This document shows positions 1-6,055 of a DNA stretch of 8,215 bases, piece by piece. Where the stretch lies: NCBI GenBank assembly GCA_030635485.1, contig DAOVYS010000112.1, positions 1 to 8,215 on the forward strand. The letters run 5' to 3'. The stretch comes from Pseudomonadota bacterium. GTDB lineage: Bacteria > Desulfobacterota > Desulfobulbia > Desulfobulbales > DAOVYS01. The translations under genes and the position numbers were made by a program. How positions within the stretch are numbered: position 1 is the first letter of the stretch; each line of letters begins with the position of its first letter. Below the pieces are notes generated by a model that did not search any database, had not been told where the DNA came from, and worked only from the letters and a program-made list of their open reading frames with translations.

Positions 1-111
1 AAGCGCGTTCACAGGGGCCGCATCTACACATAATCAGGGGGCAACCGGGGCATAAGTTAGACTATAGCTGGTTGCCCTGATCACGCACAGCTACAGCACA
101 TGTGAACGCTT
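1..111 (-). repeat. Nested long inverted repeat, possible structured RNA
   Basis: The outer arms are 1-13 and 101-111 (11 pairs, with a 2-base bulge on the left). The inner arms are 34-46 and 70-80 (11 pairs, with two extra G on the left). Exactly 20 bases separate outer and inner arms on each side. Position by position, this middle section (14-33 against 81-100) has 10 Watson-Crick pairs. Seven further positions are A/C oppositions on the plus strand, which become G-U pairs in a minus-strand transcript; only three positions stay unpaired. The minus-strand RNA could therefore fold into a nearly continuous helix of about 39 pairs, closed by a loop over 47-69. The repeat begins at base 1, so it may continue outside the window. 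It could be a decayed MITE or REP-like element or a structured RNA. I cannot assign it to a known family. Confidence 0.6.
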
Positions 112-314
112 ACATGCCGGGGGGCGTAAGTTCTGTGTCCCTGGTGATCGGTTACAACGTTTGCTACATCTATCTCAATCTATTTTCGCACATTTTTTCA
201 GGGGATGTCAAATTGTTTCCGAATAAATAAGGGTAGGTTGGTGAGAGAATAGAGCAATTTAAACGGCAGATTGCAAAGAGAGGGTAAGAGGGTATATTTT
301 GATAGCTGTTTTTT
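112..314. other. Non-coding stretch, little recognisable
   Basis: No supported gene lies here on either strand. Bases 121-132 repeat the loop segment 47-58 of the neighbouring inverted repeat with one difference in twelve (ggggcgtaagtt against ggggcataagtt). A weak 5-bp stem (254-258 with 270-274) is too short to call a terminator. The rest is AT-rich, with T-runs on the plus strand near 191-199 and 309-316. No convincing terminator for the 62-residue gene that ends at 315 is visible. Confidence 0.5.
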
Positions 315-503
315 TTAGGCATTTCCTCGTGGGAAAAAATGGATCACCCCGTCAATTTCAGATGTGTCGCAGACTTCCCCTAACCCGAGTTCGAAAAATT
401 GACCAAACTGTTCTATTTGAATAGCAAAGGCCTCACCGTCCGGCAAGTGATAAACGATTGTCTGAACCTTGTTTAAATCAACAGGTTTGTCGAGAAGTCT
501 CAT
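315..503 (-). CDS. Small conserved-looking hypothetical protein (62 aa)
   Basis: I do not recognise this protein. It starts at ATG 503 and is preceded by a strong Shine-Dalgarno sequence: GGGGGTGA on the minus strand, with the G-run 7 bases from the start. That is better than the sites of most genes in this window and is the main reason to believe it is real. The protein is short and acidic, with alternating hydrophobic stretches (residues 14-20, 25-30, 35-39 and 50-57) that suggest a small beta-rich fold. It has one Cys (residue 45), no signal peptide and no membrane segment. It lies 212 bp beyond ftsK, on the same strand. No terminator or clear promoter is visible in that gap, so it may be read through from ftsK or have its own promoter. 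A 39-codon frame ends across its start codon (ATGA overlap). The function is unknown. Confidence 0.65.
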   Translation of the reverse strand: MRLLDKPVDLNKVQTIVYHLPDGEAFAIQIEQFGQFFELGLGEVCDTSEIDGVIHFFPRGNA

Positions 504-619
504 GGAGTCACCCCCTTTATAACTCTCATATCGGCAAAAACACCTTTCATCTGAAGGATTCGGAATAAAAATGGCGGAGCACTGTTTCCTGTGTCTCCTT
601 GTATAGAAAGTGTAGTCAT
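500..619 (-). CDS. Possible 39-codon upstream ORF / leader peptide
   Basis: A minus-strand frame opens with ATG at 619-617 and closes with TGA at 502-500. The stop shares bases with the ATG of the 62-residue gene (503-501), giving the ATGA overlap typical of translational coupling. The predicted 39-residue peptide begins MTTLSIQGD and ends RVIKGVTP. It has no membrane segment and no run of one amino acid that would suggest a classical attenuator. I see no Shine-Dalgarno sequence before its ATG, and the strong site for the next gene lies inside its last codons, so chance remains a good explanation. It would be either a small partner protein or a leader that controls its neighbour. Confidence 0.2.
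   Translation of the reverse strand: MTTLSIQGDTGNSAPPFLFRILQMKGVFADMRVIKGVTP
508..517 (-). promoter_or_regulatory. Strong ribosome binding site of the 62-aa gene
   Basis: The minus strand reads AAGGGGGTGA, followed by CTCC and then the ATG at 503. It differs by one base from a full complement of the 16S rRNA 3' end over GGAGGTGA. It fixes the start of the 62-residue protein and argues that this short frame is translated. Confidence 0.65.
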
Positions 620-715
620 TCGTGGAGGATATTCAAGGGAGAATTGTTACAGTTCGGTGGTTTTAGCTATATTTCGGCATCACGCTGAATAGTTACGGAG
701 AATTTTTGATCTTTT

Positions 716-2875
716 TTAGTAATTTTTTCTGACAAGCACCTCTCGTGGTTTGGAACCGTCGGAAGGACCGACTACCCCTTCCTTTTCCATGATTTCAATC
801 ATTCGAGCCGCTCGATTATATCCCACTCGCAGTCGTCGTTGCACCATGGAGATTGATGCGTGGTCGGTTTCGCAGACCAGGGCTATCGCCTCGTCATATT
901 TTTCATCGTAATCCTCGGTCCCGCCCGGTCCATCTTCTTTATCCGGTTCATCGCAAATCTGCGTCATGGATTCATCGTACGCTGCAGCTCCTTGTTTTTT
1001 TAGGAAATTCACGATGTTTTTTATCTCATTTTCCACGATGTAGGCACCGTGGATTCTCTGGAGTCTGGTCGTGCCGGGAGCCAGGAACAGCATGTCACCG
1101 GAGCCCAGTAACTGTTCCGCGCCGGAGCCGTCCAGAATGGTTTTGGAGTCTATTTTCGAAGCGACTTTAAAGGAGATTCTTGTGGGAAAATTGGCCTTGA
1201 TCAGACCTGTAATCACGTCTACAGACGGCCTCTGGGTGGCGAGTATCAGGTGCATTCCAGCAGCTCGGGCCATCTGGGCCAATCGGGCAAGGGAGTCTTC
1301 CACTTCTTTGAATGAGACCATCATAAGATCTGCAAGTTCATCAATGATTATTACGATAAGCGGTAATTTTTCTTCGGATACCGCGTTATACGCGGAAATA
1401 TTTTTTGCCCGTGCCTCCTCCATGAGTTTGTAACGCCTTTCCATCTCCCTGACCGCCCATTGAAGGGCGCGGTTCGCCATCCTGGGATCTACTACCACCG
1501 GATGCAGAAGATGTGGAATTGACTCATAAGATGAGAGCTCAATGCGCTTGGGATCTATCATCAGAAGCCGGACTTCATCGGGCGAGGCCTTAAGCAGGAT
1601 GCTGCAGATGATCGTGTTTATGGCAACACTCTTGCCTGATCCGGTCGCACCGGCAATGAGCAGGTGGGGCATCTTGGCCAGATCAGTGATAACCGGATTG
1701 CCGACAACGTCCATTCCCAGTCCGAGGGTGAGTGTGGAGATAGAGTTTATAAAACTTTCATGGGCCGTTATATCTCTTATATTGACGATTTGTCTTTCCT
1801 GGTTTGGAATTTCAAGGCCAAGCGCGGCTTTGCCGGGGATAGTACCTATAATGCGGACACTTTCAGTTTTTAATCCCAGGGCCAGGTCATCGGCAAGGGA
1901 GACGATTTTGCTGATTTTGACTCCAGGCGCGGGCGAGAATTCGTAGGTTGTGATCACAGGCCCGGGTGAGATGCCAACTACCTTTCCATTAACACCGAAA
2001 TCGCGCAGCTTTTTTTCGAGCTGTTTGCTGACCGTAAAATAATGCTCTTTGTCGATCTGGAGATTTTTCTTTTTCGATCGATTCAAAAGGCCTATGCCCG
2101 GCAGTCTGTATTCTTCCGTGGAGAGGGGAAGGGGCTGGAACTCGGCTTCATTTTTTTCGTCATGAGATGATATTACAATCGGTTCATGGAGACGTGGAAT
2201 CGCTGTCGATTCGTAGTCAGGTTCGGAAATCATGGGGCGTTCCGCCTTGGCTTTGATTTTTTCAGCCATTTTTTTGATGCTGTTGTCCCGGTTTCTGTGG
2301 ACCTCTTGAACTTTTTTTCTCCCCCAATCAAAAAAATGGAAGAGTTTTTTCCCGAAGAAATAGGGCGAAAACCTGACAGAGGTCATGAGGGAAATGGTGA
2401 AAAGGGAAACAAAGAGAAGAATGGATCCAGGTGCGCCAAAGTATTTCCGGCAGAATCCGAAGAGATTTTCTCCCAGCCAGCCTCCGGCAGGATAGATTCT
2501 TCCAAAAAGATCAAAGGCTTCTATTCCGAGTGACATTAACAGGCAGCAGCTTGAAATAAGGATTCCTGTGCAGCCCAGGCATATAAGCGGCAGGTTTTTT
2601 AGACTGCCTTTGGAAAAGAAGAACTGGATTGAAAAAAAAATGATGAGAAAAATAAGCCAGAATGAGCTTATTCCCAGGAAATTCATCAGGATTCCGGCGA
2701 TGAAGCCGCCGATCCGACCGCCCCAGTTGGCTGAATATGCCGTGGTTGCGGAAGGATCGGGGAGTGAGAAGCTTGAGAGACATAACAGAAGGAATGCGGC
2801 AAGAAAAATACTGCATACGGCCAAGGTTTCCTGCCAGAGCGGGGGCGTCTCCTGCTGTTCTTGTCCCTTGCCCAT
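716..2875 (-). CDS. ftsK: DNA translocase FtsK (FtsK/SpoIIIE family)
   Basis: This is a septum-anchored ATPase that pumps double-stranded DNA and helps segregate and resolve chromosome termini at division. At 719 residues it is a compact family member with a short linker, unlike the roughly 1,300-residue enterobacterial form. The N-terminus has several membrane segments (about residues 16-38, 56-88, 95-117 and 148-168). A charged linker follows to about 270, then the motor with Walker A GATGSGKS at 409-416 and Walker B ending in D512-E513. The conserved block ATQRPSVDVITG lies at 546-557. A C-terminal winged-helix gamma domain (about 655-719, core QRRLRVGYNRAAR at 679-691) would read polar guide sequences. 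Everything expected is intact. The start follows the nusB stop by 8 bp, and its weak site AGGT overlaps that stop codon, which suggests coupled translation. No intrinsic terminator is evident downstream. Confidence 0.96.
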   Translation of the reverse strand: MGKGQEQQETPPLWQETLAVCSIFLAAFLLLCLSSFSLPDPSATTAYSANWGGRIGGFIAGILMNFLGISSFWLIFLIIFFSIQFFFSKGSLKNLPLICLGCTGILISSCCLLMSLGIEAFDLFGRIYPAGGWLGENLFGFCRKYFGAPGSILLFVSLFTISLMTSVRFSPYFFGKKLFHFFDWGRKKVQEVHRNRDNSIKKMAEKIKAKAERPMISEPDYESTAIPRLHEPIVISSHDEKNEAEFQPLPLSTEEYRLPGIGLLNRSKKKNLQIDKEHYFTVSKQLEKKLRDFGVNGKVVGISPGPVITTYEFSPAPGVKISKIVSLADDLALGLKTESVRIIGTIPGKAALGLEIPNQERQIVNIRDITAHESFINSISTLTLGLGMDVVGNPVITDLAKMPHLLIAGATGSGKSVAINTIICSILLKASPDEVRLLMIDPKRIELSSYESIPHLLHPVVVDPRMANRALQWAVREMERRYKLMEEARAKNISAYNAVSEEKLPLIVIIIDELADLMMVSFKEVEDSLARLAQMARAAGMHLILATQRPSVDVITGLIKANFPTRISFKVASKIDSKTILDGSGAEQLLGSGDMLFLAPGTTRLQRIHGAYIVENEIKNIVNFLKKQGAAAYDESMTQICDEPDKEDGPGGTEDYDEKYDEAIALVCETDHASISMVQRRLRVGYNRAARMIEIMEKEGVVGPSDGSKPREVLVRKNY

Positions 2876-2883
2876 TATTTTAC

Positions 2884-3294
2884 CTATTTGACTGCCTCCG
2901 ATTTTCGCAGTGCATCCAGTATTCCGTTTATAAATGCTCCGGATTCCTCAGTGGAGTATCGTTTGGCAATTTCAATCGCCTCATTGATGGCAACGCTTGC
3001 AGGAACGTTATCGGAAAAACAGAGTTCGTACGCGGCTATTCGCAGGATATTACGGTCAATCAGTGACATTCTGGGGATTCTCCAGTTCGCGGCATGAGCC
3101 TGGATTATGGAGTCGATTTCAGTAAGTTTTTCCGTGACCCCTGATACCAGTTCCTTGGCATATGGCATGGCCTTTTTCCCGGCCATAAAGTGTTCACACA
3201 CAAGCAAAAAACCTTTGTCAGCCGGCTTATCGTTTACTTCACACTGATAAAGTGTCTGAAGTGCAAGTTCTCTTGCCTTTCGTCTGGCGCCCAT
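2884..3294 (-). CDS. nusB: Transcription antitermination factor NusB
   Basis: NusB binds boxA RNA together with NusE (ribosomal protein S10) and promotes processive transcription, above all of rRNA operons. The 136-residue length is normal for this all-helical family. The N-terminal RRKARELALQTLYQ block (residues 4-17) carries the arginine-rich boxA-binding region. The C-terminal half has the characteristic IDRNILRIAAYEL (79-91) and VAINEAIEIAKRYSTEESGAF (101-121) segments. The start is fixed by the N-terminal motif, yet no Shine-Dalgarno sequence lies before it. The region instead holds a perfect 14-bp palindrome centred on the ribH stop codon. It starts 9 bp after ribH, the usual ribH-nusB pairing in bacteria, so translation may depend on ribosomes finishing ribH. 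ftsK follows 8 bp downstream. Confidence 0.96.
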   Translation of the reverse strand: MGARRKARELALQTLYQCEVNDKPADKGFLLVCEHFMAGKKAMPYAKELVSGVTEKLTEIDSIIQAHAANWRIPRMSLIDRNILRIAAYELCFSDNVPASVAINEAIEIAKRYSTEESGAFINGILDALRKSEAVK

Positions 3295-3299
3295 AATAA

Positions 3300-3313
3300 G
3301 CAGTTATAACTGC
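3300..3313. repeat. Perfect 14-bp palindrome at the ribH-nusB junction
   Basis: The sequence gcagttataactgc equals its own reverse complement. It contains the last codons and the TAA stop of ribH and ends 5 bases before the nusB ATG, where a ribosome binding site would normally be. One such palindrome somewhere in 8 kb is not improbable by chance. Confidence 0.5.
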
Positions 3314-3768
3314 CCCAGGAGATTGACCATCTCAACAGCGGCTGATGCGCATTCCGACCCTTTGTTGCCGGCCTTGGAACCGGCCCGTTCAATGGCCTGC
3401 TCGATCGTGTCTGTGGTGAGTACACCGAAAATAATCGGCATTCCGGTTTCCATCATGGCCTGAGCGATCCCTTTGGCAACCTCATTTGCCACAAAATCAA
3501 AATGAGGTGTCGCTCCCCTGATGACGGCTCCAAGGCAGATTATTGCATCGTAACGCCCTGATTTGGCCATTTTCAGCGCAACCAGCGGGATTTCATAAGC
3601 CCCTGGGACACGAGCCACTTCAATGTTGTCGTCTTTGGCGCCTGATCGAATCAATGTGTCGAGCGTCCCTTCCAAAAGCCGTTCTGCAATAAATGCGTTG
3701 AACCTGGCAAGCACGATCCCGAATTTTTTCCCATCAGCCTGTAAGGTCCCTTCGAAAAATTTTGCCAT
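3304..3768 (-). CDS. ribH: 6,7-dimethyl-8-ribityllumazine synthase (RibH)
   Basis: RibH condenses 5-amino-6-ribitylaminouracil with 3,4-dihydroxy-2-butanone 4-phosphate to give lumazine, the penultimate step of riboflavin synthesis. The 154 residues match the family length. Visible signatures are the early FN loop (residues 23-24), VPGAYEIP (54-61) for substrate binding, GAVIRGATPHFDFV (80-93) with the likely proton-transfer His89, and FGVLTTDTIEQAIERAG (114-130) with a conserved phosphate-contacting Arg128. The start ATG at 3768 has a good site, AGGAGA, at 3779-3774. A 208-bp gap containing repeats separates it from ribBA, the longest gap inside the rib cluster. nusB follows 9 bp after its stop. 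Such proteins usually form pentamers or 60-subunit capsids; which applies here cannot be read from the sequence. Confidence 0.97.
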   Translation of the reverse strand: MAKFFEGTLQADGKKFGIVLARFNAFIAERLLEGTLDTLIRSGAKDDNIEVARVPGAYEIPLVALKMAKSGRYDAIICLGAVIRGATPHFDFVANEVAKGIAQAMMETGMPIIFGVLTTDTIEQAIERAGSKAGNKGSECASAAVEMVNLLGQL

Positions 3769-3799
3769 TTAAATCTCCTGTTGTGATTTGCAGACCTCG

Positions 3800-3821
3800 T
3801 TAACCACTCAACCACTTAACC
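3800..3821. repeat. Short 8-bp tandem repeat
   Basis: The units are ttaaccac, tcaaccac and ttaacc: 2.75 copies with one substitution, in the ribBA-ribH gap. On the transcribed strand this reads as a GGTTAA/GTGG-rich run about 30-50 bases before the ribH start. No function is evident. Confidence 0.5.
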
Positions 3822-3917
3822 ATATCTGTTCGTAAATATTCGGCCAACCCTTCTCGATATTGATCGGCGGCGTTGAATATTGAATTTGCATTTCATGTTT
3901 TCATCATGGTTCCGACT

Positions 3918-3977
3918 GTAGGGGCAACCCTTGTGGTTGCCATGTCTGGATAGGGTACCCACAAGGGGTGCCCCTAC
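3918..3977. repeat. MITE-like imperfect inverted repeat abutting ribBA
   Basis: The arms 3918-3941 and 3954-3977 are 24 bases each and match at 21 of 24 positions around a 12-base loop. The outer ends read gtaggggca and tgcccctac. I recall elements of the general form GTAGGGGC...CTTGTGG...CCACAAGG...GCCCCTAC as dispersed repeats in Desulfobacterota and some other phyla, but I cannot check copy number here. The right end provides the final base of the ribBA stop codon and creates a second TAG immediately after it. It could act as an mRNA-stabilising or attenuating hairpin between ribBA and ribH. It has no U-tract, so it is not a standard intrinsic terminator. Confidence 0.8.
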
Positions 3978-5197
3978 TATCTCTTGTTATCTGTAATCAG
4001 ATCCAGCATGTGTCCCAGTTTATCTTTTTTGCATTTGAGATAGTTCAGGTTTTCCGGCACTGCCTCCATCTCGATCGGCACGCGGTTCGTGACTTCAAGG
4101 CCATATCCCTCAAGGCCTATTATCTTTTTTGGATTGTTTGTAATGAGCTTCATCTTCCTGACACCGAGATCATGCAGAATTTGTGCGCCGATGCCGTAGT
4201 CGCGCAGGTCGGGCTTGAATCCGAGTTCGAGATTCGCCTCTACGGTGTCAAGTCCGTTGTCCTGAAGAGCGTAAGCCTTCAGTTTATTTACCAGTCCGAT
4301 TCCCCTGCCTTCCTGGTGCATGTACAGGATGACCCCCTGTCCTTCATCTCCCACCATCTTCATGGCCGCATGAAGCTGGCTGCCGCAGTCGCAACGAAGT
4401 GAACCAAATACGTCACCAGTGAGACATTCCGAATGGACTCTTACCATGATTTCCTCGTCAGGGTTGATCTCGCCTTTGACAAGGGCCAAGTGCTCGTTGT
4501 CGTCAACATCATTTGTATAGACAATGGCCTTGAATTCGCCGCCATAGCGTGTGGGCAGCTTGGTTTCGGCCGCCCTGTGGACCAGGATTTCTTTTTTTAT
4601 ACGGTAGGCCACAAGGTCGGCGATCGTGGCGATTTTCAGAGCATGTCTTTCAGCGAATATTTTGAGGTCTGACATGCGGGCCATGGTGCCGTCTTCTTTC
4701 ATGATTTCGCAGATTACGCCCGTAGGATGTAAGCCGGCCAGCTTGGAAAGATCGACCGATCCCTCGGTCTGTCCGGTCCGGACCAGGACCCCGCCCCGTC
4801 TTGCCCGTAATGGAAAGATGTGACCAGGGCTCACTATGTCTTGAGGTGTGACGTCAGGCGCCACAGCTGCCTGTATGGTCCTGGCGCGATCCGCAGCAGA
4901 GATGCCGGTCGTGACGCCGTTCCGGGCCTCAATGCTCACGGTGAATGCGGTCTGGAAGGGCGATTTGTTGTTCTGGACCATCATGGGGATCTGCAGTTTA
5001 TCAATCAGTTCCGGTGTAAGGGTAAGGCATATCAACCCCCGGCCGTATTTTGCCATGAAATTGATTGCTTCCGGGGTCACCATCTGCGCAGCCATGCACA
5101 GATCCCCTTCATTTTCACGGTCTTCATCATCAACCAGGATGACCATTTTTCCTGACCGTATATCCTCAATTACGTCTTTAATTTTACTTACCGGCAT
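3977..5197 (-). CDS. ribBA: Bifunctional RibBA: DHBP synthase / GTP cyclohydrolase II
   Basis: This 406-residue fusion starts both branches of riboflavin synthesis. The N-terminal RibB domain (about 1-200) converts ribulose 5-phosphate to 3,4-dihydroxy-2-butanone 4-phosphate. It shows the acidic metal-binding block DDEDRENEGD (23-32) and GHIFPLRARRGGVLVRTG (125-142). The C-terminal RibA domain (about 205-400) opens GTP. It shows the zinc ligands C258, C269 and C271 in the standard spacing, HQEGRGIGL (294-302), YGIGAQIL (334-341) and TNNP (353-356). Both halves keep their key residues, so both activities are expected. ATG 5197 is supported by GGTGA at 5208-5204, six bases upstream. The gene lies 93 bp after ribE. 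Its TAG stop is followed at once by a second TAG, and an inverted repeat begins at the stop. No FMN riboswitch precedes it. Confidence 0.97.
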   Translation of the reverse strand: MPVSKIKDVIEDIRSGKMVILVDDEDRENEGDLCMAAQMVTPEAINFMAKYGRGLICLTLTPELIDKLQIPMMVQNNKSPFQTAFTVSIEARNGVTTGISAADRARTIQAAVAPDVTPQDIVSPGHIFPLRARRGGVLVRTGQTEGSVDLSKLAGLHPTGVICEIMKEDGTMARMSDLKIFAERHALKIATIADLVAYRIKKEILVHRAAETKLPTRYGGEFKAIVYTNDVDDNEHLALVKGEINPDEEIMVRVHSECLTGDVFGSLRCDCGSQLHAAMKMVGDEGQGVILYMHQEGRGIGLVNKLKAYALQDNGLDTVEANLELGFKPDLRDYGIGAQILHDLGVRKMKLITNNPKKIIGLEGYGLEVTNRVPIEMEAVPENLNYLKCKKDKLGHMLDLITDNKR

Positions 5198-5263
5198 TTC
5201 TTGTCACCATTATCGTATATTATTCGGCTGATACAGTCGTTTTAAGTTTTTAAAGTTTTTTTT

Positions 5264-5280
5264 GCTGATCGCTGATCGCT
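5264..5280. repeat. Short 7-bp tandem repeat in the ribE-ribBA gap
   Basis: The unit gctgatc occurs twice and is followed by gct. On the plus strand it is preceded by an 8-base T-run and further T-rich sequence (5239-5263). The repeat contains overlapping agcgatcagc/gctgatcgct complements, so small alternative stems are possible. The T-run precedes the repeat on the plus strand (an A-run after it on the minus strand), so it does not form an intrinsic terminator for either direction. Confidence 0.4.
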
Positions 5281-5290
5281 TACGTTCAGC

Positions 5291-5950
5291 CTATTTGAGA
5301 AAGCCGTGTTCAGCCAAAAAGGCAGGATTTATTCCTGATTCCTTCCCATTATTATCAGCTGACTTGGAGGAAAGGAGTTTTTCCACGTATTTCCCGATGA
5401 GATCGACTTCAATATTTACAGTGTCACCCTTATTCAGTTCGCCCAGTGTGGTCACCTTGAGCGTGTGCGGGATGATGGCCACTGAAAACGAACGTTCATC
5501 GCAGCTGTTCACTGTAAGGCTGATTCCGTTCACCCCGATAGACCCTTTTTCAATTATGTACTTAGATAACTCTTTTGGAATCAAAAAGGAGAAGAGTGTG
5601 AAATCCCCCATGGGTTTTTGTTCAGTAACAGATGCGGTCGCATCAATGTGTCCGCTGACCATATGGCCACCCAGTCTGTCACTGAGCCTGAGCGCTCTTT
5701 CAAGATTTACGGCGCTGCCGGCTGAGATATTACCGAGATTTGTTCTGGACAGGCTTTCAGGAGATACATCAACCGTGAATCTGCGACCTGAAATATCTCT
5801 TGCCGTAAGACAGATTCCGTTCACGGCAATGCTTTCGCCTTCTTCAGGATCGGTGATGTCGAAATCCGCCTCGATTACGAGCACTACACCCCCGCCTGAC
5901 GGCCGCCCTGAGACTATCCTCCCTTTTCCCTGTATGATTCCTGTGAACAT
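5291..5950 (-). CDS. ribE: Riboflavin synthase, alpha chain
   Basis: This enzyme dismutates two molecules of 6,7-dimethyl-8-ribityllumazine into riboflavin and the pyrimidine that RibH reuses. The 219-residue protein has the two tandem lumazine-binding barrels of the family. The first includes VNGICLTA (43-50) and the second VNGISLTV (140-147). The central GGHMVSGHIDA (94-104) is diagnostic. C47, H101, S144 and D183 match catalytic or binding positions known from the E. coli enzyme, shifted by one or two. The start is set at ATG 5950 because MFTGI is the near-universal N-terminus. The frame stays open upstream to an ATG at 6031, which would add 27 residues unlike the family. Neither start has a clear Shine-Dalgarno sequence. 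It follows ribD by 105 bp. The symbol ribE is used in the sense of riboflavin synthase (ribC in older E. coli usage). Confidence 0.96.
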   Translation of the reverse strand: MFTGIIQGKGRIVSGRPSGGGVVLVIEADFDITDPEEGESIAVNGICLTARDISGRRFTVDVSPESLSRTNLGNISAGSAVNLERALRLSDRLGGHMVSGHIDATASVTEQKPMGDFTLFSFLIPKELSKYIIEKGSIGVNGISLTVNSCDERSFSVAIIPHTLKVTTLGELNKGDTVNIEVDLIGKYVEKLLSSKSADNNGKESGINPAFLAEHGFLK

Positions 5951-6055
5951 AATGTTGAAATTTGAAACTGGAGACTTGTAAGTTGAAATTACACACTCAG
6001 ACCAAATCCTAACGCACATGGAACTGATCATGGGGGCACGGCAAGCAGATAATTG

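Noticed and set aside
1..314. tRNA, CRISPR array or attachment site at the left edge
   Set aside because: There is no cloverleaf or CCA-type end, no regular repeat-spacer pattern and no integrase gene nearby; only the inverted repeat is supported.
547..582. A 12-codon GTG-started leader peptide with AGGAAACA upstream
   Set aside because: It is very short, starts with GTG, has no regulatory codon run and no attenuator hairpins; it is indistinguishable from chance.
674..690. Possible terminator hairpin downstream of ftsK
   Set aside because: The stem is about 6 bp with one wobble pair and has no U-tract in the direction of transcription, so it is too weak to call.
853..2891. Several plus-strand open frames of 69-134 codons opposite ftsK and nusB
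   Set aside because: They are antisense to a gene with intact family motifs, overlap each other, lack ribosome binding sites and have arginine/serine-rich composition typical of shadow frames.
3968..5231. Plus-strand frames opposite ribBA, the longest 144 codons
   Set aside because: They are shadows of a fully conserved bifunctional enzyme, with no initiation signals and no recognisable domains.
5198..5290. Promoter or terminator in the T-rich ribE-ribBA gap
   Set aside because: The best -35/-10 pair on the minus strand (TTAAAA, 17 bases, TAATAT) matches consensus at only 4 of 6 positions each, and the A/T-run is placed wrongly for a terminator.
5262..5981. A 239-codon plus-strand frame opposite ribE
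   Set aside because: It is the longest antisense frame, but the minus strand encodes a complete riboswitch-independent riboflavin synthase. The plus frame has no ribosome binding site and resembles no family I know.
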